Positions 27,261 through 36,160 of a stretch of 64,000 nt of DNA are shown here, one piece after another; position 1 is the stretch's first letter, and every line of letters begins with the position of its first letter. Source of the DNA: JAWKOK01 sp963765875 (lineage in GTDB: Bacteria > Chloroflexota > Anaerolineae > Caldilineales > Caldilineaceae); the NCBI GenBank assembly GCA_963765875.1, contig CAVXYK010000001.1, forward strand, positions 1 to 64,000, read 5' to 3'. A program made the translations under genes and the position numbers. Below the pieces are notes generated by a model. The model did no database searches and had not been told where the DNA came from. It was given only the letters and a program-made list of their open reading frames with translations.

Positions 27261-30173
27261 TTATCTATTGAGCCACAGATCGACCTCGGCGCCCAAATCT
27301 GACAGCGGTGCATGGGAGACCGTACAAAGGGGCAGCGCCTCCTGAAACGAGTGTCCATAGCTCTTTCGCCAGACGCGGCTGTCCAACAGGATCACCACGC
27401 CCCGGTCACTGGTGCGCCGGATGAGGCGACCGAAACCCTGACGGAAACGCAGTATTGCGTCGGGCACGGTGTAGTCGTGAAACGGGTTCTCGAATTCCTG
27501 GCTGCGGGCGGCAACCAGCGGATCGCTGGGCACGGCGAAGGGGAGTCGCGCAATGATCAGCACGGAGAGCTGCTCACCGGGCAGATCAATGCCTTCCCAG
27601 AAGGTCCGCGTGCCCAGCAGAACGGCCCGTTCAGAGTGGCGAAACTCGCGTAGGAGCCGTCTGCGGCTGCTTGCGCCATGTTGGAGCAGACTGATATCCA
27701 TCTGATCCAGCTGCTCACGGATTGCCGACGCGGTGGTGCGCAGCTGAGAATAGCTGGTGAAGAGCACCATGGTGCGACCGCCTGCTATGATCGCAGCGTC
27801 GACGATGGCCTGGTTCACGGACTGTTGATAGGCGCTTTCGTTGGGCAGCGCAAGATCTCGCGGCATCAATAACAATGTGCTCTGTTCATAGTCAAAGGGG
27901 CTTGGCACGGTGATGGCCGCGGCGTCCCAAAGCCCCAAGCGCTCGCGGATGTAGCCGAAATTTGCGCCTGAACTCAGCGTCGCACCGGTGAAAATGGTGC
28001 TGCGACATTGGTGGATCAACTGCTCCTGGAGCATTCCGCCGACATAGAGCGGGGCGGAAACCAGTCTGGCCTCGGCCGGTTCGTTGCTGCGACGGTTCTC
28101 GGCGTACTCGATCCAGGCGACGATGTTCTGGCCAGCCGAGCTCCCCTTCTTGAGAATCCCGCCCTGGAGGATGATGGCATTTAGCTGAGCCAGGGCGCTA
28201 TCCAGCTCGCCGGTTAGCCCTCTTGTCTCGGATAGAAAGCGTGCTTCCGGGTCGGATCGATTCCAATGAAGCAGTTCGAGTAGATCGGCGAGGCTGTGTA
28301 ACTCCTGGCATAGCTTGGCCAGCAGTTGCGCCGTACCGTCCCACTCGATCTCGATTTCGCTCCATTCGGGCTGGGAGCGCATGCGTCGGTCAAGCTGTAG
28401 CCGCTGCGCGTAGCCTGCGTCTGAGCGCGCAGTCTTGTGGCTCTTTGCGAAGTGCTGAAGGTGATCGGCAAAGCGCTGAACCGCTGTCGATGCCTGGCGG
28501 GCACGCGTGGATATGCCGCCCAACGCCGACTGTACGCGTTCAACACCGCTTCTCATCGCCAGCCCCATGATCTGCGGAACCAGGTCGCCTTCCAATGAGA
28601 GTCGGGCCAGTGAGCGTTGCAGTGTGGTCCAATCAACCGAGTAGGTGAGCTGTTCGGTGGTCGCCTCTTCGAAGCGATGGGCCTCATCGACGATGACCTG
28701 GCCATAAGCGGGCAAGACACGCCGGCCCGCCTCCAGATCGGCAATCAGCAGCGCGTGGTTTACGACCAGTAGATGGGCGTGCTCGGCTCGTTTGCGCGCG
28801 TCAAAGTAGAAATCGCGCACGCCGGCATGGACCAGGCAACGGGCCGGTGAGCAGGTTATGCCGTCCGAACAGAAACGATCCCAAATGGCTTTGTCGGCTT
28901 TAGACGGGAGAAAGATTTCGCCTACATCGCCGGTGCGCGTCTCCGGCAGCCAGACGAGGATGCGAGCCAACACACTCAACTCCGGAGGCGAAAGTTGCCT
29001 GCTGCCCACCCATTCGTGCAGGCGACGGGTGCAGAGATAGTTGCGGCGTCCCTTCAAGAGGGCCGTCCGCACGGGCTGTATGCCAAGCATGGGCAACAGC
29101 ATCTGGACCTGTGGAATATCTTTTTCCACCAACTGGTCCTGTAGTGCGATGGTGTTGGTGGCGATGACAACGGTCTGTTCGTTCTGCCGACTCCAGATGG
29201 CCGCCGGAGCCAGATATCCCAGGCTCTTGCCAACCCCGGTTCCGGCTTCCAGAATCAGATGATCGCCCTGGTTGAGTGAATCGAGCACATGGTGGGCCAT
29301 GTCTGTCTGGCCCTGCCGTTGCTCGTAGGCGTCGCCCATCAATTGCGCCAGCCGGCCATCGGGCGCGAAGATCTCCTGGATCAGGTTCAGATCAACGGCG
29401 GTGGCCGGTGGCGGCCCGTTCTCTACCAGCGAAGGTTCGTCATCGCTCTCATCGCTCTCATCACGGAGGTTTTGGGTCAAGCCATCCTGGGTGAGGGAGT
29501 CTCCGGCAATGGCGTTGATTCGCTGCTGGAGATCCGTTCGCGGCAATGGGCCGATCGGACCGCCCTTGGCGTGCAGCGCGTCCTGGAAGAGCAGAAGCGG
29601 GGCCCAGCGGCTCTCCTTTTCGCCGCCCTGGGCTGCTGCGACAATCACCTCCAGCGTGTTGATCGGCAGTGCGTTTAGGTGCTCCGCCAGACGAAGAAAG
29701 AGAGAGGCCGTGGCCACCGTGTCGTCAAGGGCCCGGTGGGCATCGGTGAGCTTGATGTTCAGTTCGTTGCAGAGACCGCCCAGGCTGTAGCTTGTCATCC
29801 TGGGCAGCAATATCGATGCCAGCTCGAACGTGTCCAGCGCCGGTCGATGGAAGTTGAGGCCGGACGCGGCCAGGAAGCCAATGTCAAAACGCGCGTTGTG
29901 GGCGATGATCGCATCTACATCGGCTGTCACAAAGGCCATCAACTCGGGCAGCACTGCCTCGATCGGTGGTGCATCGACCACATCTTCGTTGCGGATGCCG
30001 GTCAGCTGCTGAATGTAGAGAGGAATCTTGCGTTTTGGATTGACAAGGGTCGAAAATTGATCGGTGATCCGACCATGCTGGATACGAACGGCCGCGACCT
30101 CGGTGATGGCGTCTCGATCCGCGTTCAGTCCTGTGGTTTCCAGATCGAGAGCGACAAAAACACGCTCTGCCAT
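27261..30173 (-). CDS. dinG: DnaQ-DinG type exonuclease-helicase fusion
   Basis: 970 residues from ATG 30173 (SD GGAAGG; an upstream ATG at 30206 has none). N-terminal DEDDh exonuclease: ALDLETTG (Asp10, Glu12), IIAHNARFDIGFL and HRALDDTVAT. Then an XPD-like superfamily 2 helicase: Walker A LEAGTGVGKS, VVIATNTIALQDQL, a cysteine-rich insert (NYLC...FCSDGITCSPARC) that could hold a 4Fe-4S cluster, DEAH box VIVDEAHRFEE, and late FWEGIDLPGEQLSVLIIARLPFAVP and FRQGFGRLIRR. The layout is that of the Bacillus-type DinG. It probably processes recombination or R-loop intermediates. The frame is intact over 2.9 kb, showing that indels elsewhere are local. Confidence 0.92.
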   Translation of the reverse strand: MAERVFVALDLETTGLNADRDAITEVAAVRIQHGRITDQFSTLVNPKRKIPLYIQQLTGIRNEDVVDAPPIEAVLPELMAFVTADVDAIIAHNARFDIGFLAASGLNFHRPALDTFELASILLPRMTSYSLGGLCNELNIKLTDAHRALDDTVATASLFLRLAEHLNALPINTLEVIVAAAQGGEKESRWAPLLLFQDALHAKGGPIGPLPRTDLQQRINAIAGDSLTQDGLTQNLRDESDESDDEPSLVENGPPPATAVDLNLIQEIFAPDGRLAQLMGDAYEQRQGQTDMAHHVLDSLNQGDHLILEAGTGVGKSLGYLAPAAIWSRQNEQTVVIATNTIALQDQLVEKDIPQVQMLLPMLGIQPVRTALLKGRRNYLCTRRLHEWVGSRQLSPPELSVLARILVWLPETRTGDVGEIFLPSKADKAIWDRFCSDGITCSPARCLVHAGVRDFYFDARKRAEHAHLLVVNHALLIADLEAGRRVLPAYGQVIVDEAHRFEEATTEQLTYSVDWTTLQRSLARLSLEGDLVPQIMGLAMRSGVERVQSALGGISTRARQASTAVQRFADHLQHFAKSHKTARSDAGYAQRLQLDRRMRSQPEWSEIEIEWDGTAQLLAKLCQELHSLADLLELLHWNRSDPEARFLSETRGLTGELDSALAQLNAIILQGGILKKGSSAGQNIVAWIEYAENRRSNEPAEARLVSAPLYVGGMLQEQLIHQCRSTIFTGATLSSGANFGYIRERLGLWDAAAITVPSPFDYEQSTLLLMPRDLALPNESAYQQSVNQAIVDAAIIAGGRTMVLFTSYSQLRTTASAIREQLDQMDISLLQHGASSRRRLLREFRHSERAVLLGTRTFWEGIDLPGEQLSVLIIARLPFAVPSDPLVAARSQEFENPFHDYTVPDAILRFRQGFGRLIRRTSDRGVVILLDSRVWRKSYGHSFQEALPLCTVSHAPLSDLGAEVDLWLNR

Positions 30174-30311
30174 GCGGCTGTGTCCTTCCAGGCAGTGGGT
30201 TGACATGAATATTCAGCCCGATTATACCAGTCCCAGCAGCGGATACCGAACGAACCCGGTCACATTACCTGGCTTATTGCACTCCGCCCCGTTTTGCGGC
30301 ACAATTCCACT

Positions 30312-31337
30312 ATGTATGTCTCTGTGATTATGACCGTTTTCAACGAACGCTCCAGCATCCGGCGCCTTCTGGATTCTCTGGGCCGACAGACGCGTCGCCC
30401 TGATGAAATCGTTATTTGCGACGGCGGCAGCTGTGACGGAACCGTCGACGTGATCCGTCTTTTTGCCGCTGAGTATGCCGACTCCTATCCTTCGCTTCAA
30501 CTGCTTGTCGAGCCTGGCGCCAACATCAGCCGTGGCCGCAATCTGGCCATTGCCGCCGCCAACGGACCGGTCATTGCCGCCACCGACGCCGGCGTACGCT
30601 TGGCCGACGATCGGCTGGAAAACCTGGTCGCTCCATGGGATCAGATCGAGGACGATTCGGATGCGCCGCGGGCCGTGGCCGGCTTCTTCTTGCCTGAAAC
30701 AGACAGCGTTTTCCTGACGGCCATGTCGGCCACTGTCCTGCCTCTGCCGGCTGACATCGATCCCGATTCTTTCTTGCCCAGCAGTCGTTCAGTCGCGTTC
30801 ACCAAGCAGGCATGGAGCGACGCGGGCGGCTATCCCGAATGGCTCGACTATTGCGAAGATCTGCTCTTCGATTTTGGCGTAAACGCCCAGTGCCCCGATA
30901 GGCCGACTGGTTTTGTCTGGGCCCCCGATGCCCTGGTCTATTTTCGGCCGCGAGAAAGCCTCTCCTCGTTTTGGACCCAGTATTACCGCTATGCCCGCGG
31001 CGACGGCAAGGCCGATCTGTGGCGAAAGCGTCATGCTGCCCGCTATGTTGTCTATCTCATCCTCCTGCCTGCACTACTCGGCCACGCCTTTTTTGGATTC
31101 ACTGCCCGCTGGCTAGGCTGGCTGGGTCTAGTTGCCGGCCTCTTTCTATACTGCCGGCGGCCAGTGCAGCGTGTGGCCCCATTGGGACAGGATTTAGCGC
31201 CAATCCAGCGCTTCCAAGCGATGCTCCTTGTCCCGGTGATCCGGGTCGTGGGCGACGTCGCCAAGATGGTCGGCTATCCCGTCGGCCTGTGGTGGCGCTA
31301 TCGCAATCATGATCGTGATGAGATCCATTGGCGCTGA
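30312..31337 (+). CDS. family 2 glycosyltransferase with C-terminal membrane segments
   Basis: 341 residues from ATG 30312; no strong SD, and the open frame extends six codons upstream to a TTG. GT-A motifs: VSVIMTVFNERSSIRRLLDSL, EIVICDGGSCDGT, ISRGRNLAIAAANGPVIAATDAG (Asp-x-Gly nucleotide site), YCEDLLFDFGV (catalytic ED) and YYRYARGDGKA (QxxRW-like region). Two helices near residues 245-285 anchor it in the membrane. It would build a glycolipid or exopolysaccharide. Divergent from dinG, with a short AT-rich gap that must hold both promoters. Confidence 0.87.
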   Translation: MYVSVIMTVFNERSSIRRLLDSLGRQTRRPDEIVICDGGSCDGTVDVIRLFAAEYADSYPSLQLLVEPGANISRGRNLAIAAANGPVIAATDAGVRLADDRLENLVAPWDQIEDDSDAPRAVAGFFLPETDSVFLTAMSATVLPLPADIDPDSFLPSSRSVAFTKQAWSDAGGYPEWLDYCEDLLFDFGVNAQCPDRPTGFVWAPDALVYFRPRESLSSFWTQYYRYARGDGKADLWRKRHAARYVVYLILLPALLGHAFFGFTARWLGWLGLVAGLFLYCRRPVQRVAPLGQDLAPIQRFQAMLLVPVIRVVGDVAKMVGYPVGLWWRYRNHDRDEIHWR

Positions 31338-31372
31338 AATCGTACGGTCTGGTTCGGTTGGCGAAAAGATTC

Positions 31373-31502
31373 TCGTCACAGATAGCCACAGATGGTTTTG
31401 GATAACCACAGATGACATAGGGCCACTTCCCTGAAGCCAAAATGATCTCAAAGACATCTGTGACTATCGCGCTTTTCATCAGTGTCAATCTGTGGCAAAG
31501 CT
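31373..31502. repeat. degenerate copy of the CCACAGAT palindromic repeat
   Basis: Left motifs CGTCACAGATAGCCACAGAT and AACCACAGATGAC; right motifs GACATCTGTGACT and GTCAATCTGTGGCAAAG, inverted with respect to each other. It fills the gap between the GT2 gene and the small membrane protein gene. Confidence 0.55.
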
Positions 31503-31565
31503 CTTCTCATCCAGTGCGTGATAAAAAAGCGCGTGACAAAACCCGAAAGCGAAGACTCACTCTTT

Positions 31566-32063
31566 ATGTCCGCATCAAAACCGAAAGTACAACGCCGGTC
31601 GGTACCGGTCAATTTGATCGAAGCAACGCCTGGGATGGATGGGGCCGGGAACTGGGGGCTGGCTTCGCCGCTGATCCTCTTTCTGCTCTGGGCTTGGGGT
31701 GACCTGTTTGCCTATCTGAGTCCGTTGCCACGCCTGTTGGATTGGGCCGTCGCCATTCTGATCTACGTCTTCATGATTGTGCTGCCGCTGGGTGTCGGCG
31801 CGTTCTGGCTGGTGACATCGCTGCCCAAGCTCTTTCACAATGTAGGCTGGGATGTGCAACCACTGGAGCCTATTGCCGAGGAGGAGAAATATCTCGTCCG
31901 CTTTAACTACCGTGATCGGCTCCGTGCGCAGACCTCCTGGCGGCGGACCTGGATGCGGGCGGCTCAGGGATGGGTCTTCCTGGAGATTGCTGCGATCTTT
32001 ATCGCCGCCATCGCTATGATTCCAATCTTTTTCAGCGTTTCAGAGTTTGGGTTCGGTCGCTAG
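31566..32063 (+). CDS. hypothetical membrane protein
   Basis: 165 residues from ATG 31566; the longer frame from 31482 runs back into repeat DNA. Two adjacent helices (about residues 35-55 ILFLLWAWGDLFAYL and 62-88 AVAILIYVFMIVLPLGVGAFWLV), a charged central part (EEEKYLVRFNYRDRLRA...RRTWMR) and a C-terminal helix (VFLEIAAIFIAAIAMIPIFF). The family is not recognised. Same strand as the GT2 gene upstream but separated by the repeat. Confidence 0.65.
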   Translation: MSASKPKVQRRSVPVNLIEATPGMDGAGNWGLASPLILFLLWAWGDLFAYLSPLPRLLDWAVAILIYVFMIVLPLGVGAFWLVTSLPKLFHNVGWDVQPLEPIAEEEKYLVRFNYRDRLRAQTSWRRTWMRAAQGWVFLEIAAIFIAAIAMIPIFFSVSEFGFGR

Positions 32064-32206
32064 GGCGCGAGACATAGGATCCGGGGCCCATTGTGAGGGG
32101 CAGCGCTTGATCCACTGCACGGATCCCGCCTGAGTCTGGCGGGTAGTGATATGACGATCTACGAATAAGTGCGATATCTTGTCGGATGATAGCAGAAGGT
32201 GAAATA

Positions 32207-34163
32207 TTGATTGACATAAAGTTTGGTTGTGTTCGATATTTACTGGTCTGTCTACTGTCGCTATTTGCGGTGCTGGCTTTCTCTGATCGCGTCATTGCGC
32301 AGAGTTCTGACGTTGCCGCAAGCGCGACGAGCTGCTGCCGAAACGCCAGTGGTGGCGCGCGTCCAGTTTGAAAACAGTGACCAATTGAATCAACTGGCTG
32401 CCGAACTGGACATTTGGGAAGTTGAACACGCAGATAATTCATTTGTCGCGCTGCTCACGCCCGAAGATCAACGCCGGCTGATCGACGCCGGTCTGCAGGT
32501 GAGCGTGTTGCCGGATCGCACGGCTGAGGTGAATCGCGCATTGATGCGTGCGGAATGGCTCCGCTCTGCTGACGCGACTTGGGAGAGTGAGATAGCTGAG
32601 GGGGGCATTCCCGATTACCCCTGCTATCGAACGGTTGAAGAGACCTATGCCGACCTGGCCGCTCTTGCCGCAGCCAACCCCAATCTGGCGACGTGGAGCG
32701 ACATCGGTGACTCGTGGGACAAGCAGACTGCAGGCGGCGCTCCCGGATACGATCTCAATGCCCTGGTGCTGACCAATCGGTCGATAGTCGGACCGAAACC
32801 ACGCTTGGCCGTGATCGCGGCGATCCATGCGCGTGAGTATACAACGGCTGAGTTGGCGACCCGTTTTGCGGAACATCTCGTGGCTCAATATGGCGTCGAT
32901 CCGGACATTACCTGGTTGCTGGATTACACTGAATTCCATCTGATCCCCATCGCCAATCCCGATGGCAGAAAGTGGGCCGAGCAGGGGTATTCATGGCGCA
33001 AGAACACCCACGATTCGATGACTTGCAGATTTCCTGGGGAAACCGGAATCAATATCTACGAGGGCGTTGATCTGAACCGCAACAGCAGCTTCAAATGGAA
33101 CGGATGCACGACCTCCGGCTGCTCCAGCGCGGACGCATGCAGTATCACCTATCGCGGGGCAACATCAGCGTCTGAACCGGAAACACAGGTGATCGAGGGG
33201 TATGTGCGTTCGCTCTTTCCCGACAACCGCGGACCCGACGACGTTGACGTCGCACCGTCCGACACTGAGGGAATCTTCATCAGCCTTCATTCCTACGGAA
33301 AACTGATCCTCTATCCATGGGGGTGGACCAATGCACCGTCGCCCAATCGAGATGCGCTCCAGACGCTGGGGCGAAAGTTCGGCTACTACACAGGCTACGA
33401 GGTCTGCCAGGTTGGGGACGCGTCCTGCCTTTATCTGGCTGACGGAACGACCGATGATTGGTCCTACGGCGAGTTGGGCGTCGCCTCCTATACGTTTGAA
33501 CTGGGCACGCGCTTTTTCGAAACCTGCACTGATTTTGAGGCGAATGTGCTCGAATCCGGCATCGATGCGTTGACGTATGCGATGAAGGCGTCGGTACGTC
33601 CCTACGAGAGGCCGGCAGGCCCCGAGATCAGTTCGCTGACAGTAAGGGTGGCTGCTGAGACTGCCTTGGAAGATTTGACGGCTGCTGAGGCCCTGGCAGG
33701 GCAAATGCCCGCTGGGTTGACCCAATCTGAGCCGGGGACAACCCCGGTTTCTTCGCAGCTCACCATCGACGCAGGCACGCAGCTTCTGCTCGTTGCCATT
33801 GCCGACGACGCACGCTTCGCTAGCAATGGACATGGCGATGAGCCGGCTCAGGCCATCGCTGCTGCACACTACACGGTCAATGCGCCTTCATGGATCACGG
33901 GAACGGTCAGCCATCCCCTGAGCGTGATCGAGGTCGAAGTCGAAGCGCAGGTAGATGACGCAGCTTCAGAGGCGGACATGGGCTCCACCTGGGCCATTGT
34001 TGCCGGCACGGTTGACACGACTGGATGGGCGCCGGGTCGTCATCTATTGATGGTCGAGGCCCAAGACATGGATGGCCAGGCGGGCGTGCCGTCAGCGACT
34101 GCCGTCTACGTAGCCGATCCGAATGCTCCGCGACACCGACACTATTTCCCGGTTGTGCGTTGA
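32207..34163 (+). CDS. zinc carboxypeptidase, M14 family, secreted (frame break after the signal peptide)
   Basis: A signal peptide (VRYLLVCLLSLFAVLAFSDRVIAQ) is encoded from TTG 32207 (SD AGAAGG). The mature frame starts about 32320, one base out of register, at RRAAAETPVVARVQF. M14 domain: YPCYRTVEETYADLAALA, zinc ligands His and Glu in AAIHAREYTTAELA, substrate Arg in GVDLNRNSSFKWN, third zinc ligand in FISLHSYGKLILYPWG and catalytic Glu in YTFELGTRFFE. About residues 480-640 form a C-terminal beta domain. Like carboxypeptidase T it would trim C-terminal residues from extracellular peptides. Single indel expected near 32320; the intact protein would be about 650 residues. Confidence 0.88.
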
Positions 34164-34249
34164 GCGCATTGCCGCGTAAATTGAACACGTAGGACGCGAC
34201 CCTTTTGGTCGCCCATGCCATTACTATTTCTGAACGGAGTTGAATCGAT

Positions 34250-34669
34250 ATGAGTGCTGAGGAATTAAGAGAAGACTTCAGTTTCCTGGACGACTGGGAA
34301 GAGCGTTTCCGGTATATCGTCGAAATGGGTCGGGAACTGGAACCGATGCCGGAAGAGGACAAGACCGAGGAGCATCGGGTGCTCGGCTGCCAGAGCCGTG
34401 TCTGGATCACCAGTGTTGTCCAGGAGGCGGATCCGCCGACGCTGCACTTTGTCGGGGACAGCGACGCGCAGTTGGTGAAAGGGCTGATTGCCGTCGTCCT
34501 AGACGTCTACAACGATCAGACGCCACAGTTCATCACCGGATTCGATATTCGAGATCTCTTCTCAGAGCTCGAACTTTCCCGTCATTTGACGCCAAGCCGT
34601 GCCAATGGACTCAACTCGATGGTGGAATACATTCGACGCACGGCAGGTCTAGCAATTGAAGAGGAATAG
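34250..34669 (+). CDS. sufE: SufE family Fe-S cluster sulfur-transfer protein
   Basis: 139 residues from ATG 34250. WEERFRYIVEMGRELEPMPEEDKTEEHRVLGCQSRVWI contains the sulfur-accepting Cys47 in the GCQS loop. Later: LIAVVLDVYNDQTPQ and SRHLTPSRANGLNSMVEYIR, standard for the family. SufE takes persulfide from the SufS cysteine desulfurase for cluster assembly. SufS and SufBCD are not in the window. It stands alone between the carboxypeptidase and a repeat. Confidence 0.93.
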   Translation: MSAEELREDFSFLDDWEERFRYIVEMGRELEPMPEEDKTEEHRVLGCQSRVWITSVVQEADPPTLHFVGDSDAQLVKGLIAVVLDVYNDQTPQFITGFDIRDLFSELELSRHLTPSRANGLNSMVEYIRRTAGLAIEEE

Positions 34670-34746
34670 CCTTCGGGGATAGAGTTCACCTGCAACGATC
34701 TGAGAGTGCACTGCAAAAGGCTGTTTTCGCCACAGATTTTCACAAA

Positions 34747-34870
34747 TGACTTTACTGCAAAATCTAATTTCAGCCACAGATGGACACAGATAATCAGAGG
34801 ATTTTCCTCTGTGAATTTCTGTGCCCCTCCGTGTCTCCGTGGTGAAAAAGACCTTCTTGCAGTGGAGTCA
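34747..34870. repeat. MITE-like element, divergent copy D
   Basis: Ends TGACTTTACTGCAAAA (34747-34762) and the inverse of TGACTCCACTGCAAGAAG (ending 34870), matching the terminal repeat of the element at 7042-7206. The interior has CCACAGATGGACACAGAT on one side and a CCGTGTCTCCGTGGTGAAAA arm on the other. A half copy (GTTTTCGCCACAGATTTTCACA) lies just upstream at about 34720-34745. It fills the convergent gap after sufE. Confidence 0.6.
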
Positions 34871-34897
34871 CAAATGAAAAAGGATAAGACGCAGATG

Positions 34898-36130
34898 TCA
34901 CTCCCTCGCTCCGTCCACCTCTCTTGGCACAAAGCCCAGCCGGGTCGTAGGAAATCTGTCGGTCACAAGCAGGAAGCCGTCCAGAGTCTCATCCTGCAGG
35001 CGGACGATGCCTTCCCAGTTCTGCGGCGGCACCAGAGGCGACAGTTCCAGTTGGATCGGCGGTCTGTCGGTTAAGCGAACCGTCTCCCCGTCGATCTGAA
35101 ACTCGACCAGACGTTCCACGTGGTTCTTCGTCCGGTGCGTTGCTCCGATACCGTATTGCTCAGCCAGCGGATCCGAATCGGGCAGCAGCATGTTGTCATT
35201 CGGAAAAAAGTAGTTGATCGCCCAGAAGCGACCGGCATCGTCGACCTCGGTGGCATCGGTGATTCGATACTCGATGTTGGGCATCGGCAACGGAGCCAGG
35301 CTATCCAGATCTCGACTGTGTACATTGACCATAGGCAGGGGGTTGACATTGACGCCGTTGGCTTCATAAATGGTCAACAGCCTATCGCCATCGATGACCA
35401 ATGTCTCATCCGTCATGTTGTCAATGGATGACTGCGCCGGCAACGGAACACGTTGTTGCGAAGCAATCTTTAGCACGCTGCCGTCAGGACTCATCGTCCC
35501 TGTCAACAGATAGCCCAGCATCTGGTTGCCCGGCTGGGTCTCGACGGTCAGATAGGCCTGATCGCCGTCAAAGGCAAGCGCCTCGTATCCCTCAAAGCCA
35601 GGGACCATGGTCGATAGTCCGCCATCATCGATACGAATCGTGGACGGGACAATCTCGTCCTCCGATTCGCCATTGAGGTAGGCCAGGATCTCGTCTCGCT
35701 CGATGGCAAATGCCTGGCCGCCAAAGCGGTTCGGGTATTGGGGCAGCAGGATCAGTCGATCCCCATGCCAGGCCATGGCTGAGAACTCCAGGTCGGAGTC
35801 GCTCAGCATTGGTCCCAAGGGGAGCAGTCTGACCGGGTGCTCGGTTGGTGCTGCGATTACCGTGACCTGGGCAGGCTCGTCTATGTCGTCTGCCGCGCTG
35901 AAATTGAAGTCGGGCAAGCCTGGATAGGTCGCCGGTTCGTCAATCGCCTTCGCCGGCGGCAACAACGTGGCCATCTCACCCGGAATCGACGGGACAACGA
36001 CTGTTGGCGGCATGCAGCTGACAAGCAGGAAGATCTGCGCGATCAGGGCGAGCAGAACGGCGGGCTGTACATAGGATGAACGTGGATTTCTTTTCCTGAA
36101 GAATCGGGTAGCTATTGAAAATCGAGCCAA
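34898..36130 (-). CDS. lipoprotein with predicted beta-propeller
   Basis: 410 residues; start TTG 36130 is favoured by GAGGAA eight bases upstream. Signal sequence with lipobox LVSC (Cys39) after a long basic N-region. The mature part repeats short beta segments: LEFSAMAWHGDRLILLPQYP, GYEALAFDGDQAYLTVE, DDAGRFWAINYFFP, WEGIVRLQDETLDGFLLVTDRFP. These resemble propeller proteins of the esterase-like phytase or SdiA-regulated type, but I cannot assign the family. Probably on the outer face of the membrane. Its stop lies beside a repeat and it faces the sufE gene. Confidence 0.65.
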   Translation of the reverse strand: MARFSIATRFFRKRNPRSSYVQPAVLLALIAQIFLLVSCMPPTVVVPSIPGEMATLLPPAKAIDEPATYPGLPDFNFSAADDIDEPAQVTVIAAPTEHPVRLLPLGPMLSDSDLEFSAMAWHGDRLILLPQYPNRFGGQAFAIERDEILAYLNGESEDEIVPSTIRIDDGGLSTMVPGFEGYEALAFDGDQAYLTVETQPGNQMLGYLLTGTMSPDGSVLKIASQQRVPLPAQSSIDNMTDETLVIDGDRLLTIYEANGVNVNPLPMVNVHSRDLDSLAPLPMPNIEYRITDATEVDDAGRFWAINYFFPNDNMLLPDSDPLAEQYGIGATHRTKNHVERLVEFQIDGETVRLTDRPPIQLELSPLVPPQNWEGIVRLQDETLDGFLLVTDRFPTTRLGFVPREVDGARE

Positions 36131-36160
36131 GGCTGGTTCCTCTATGGTTCGGTGACAAGG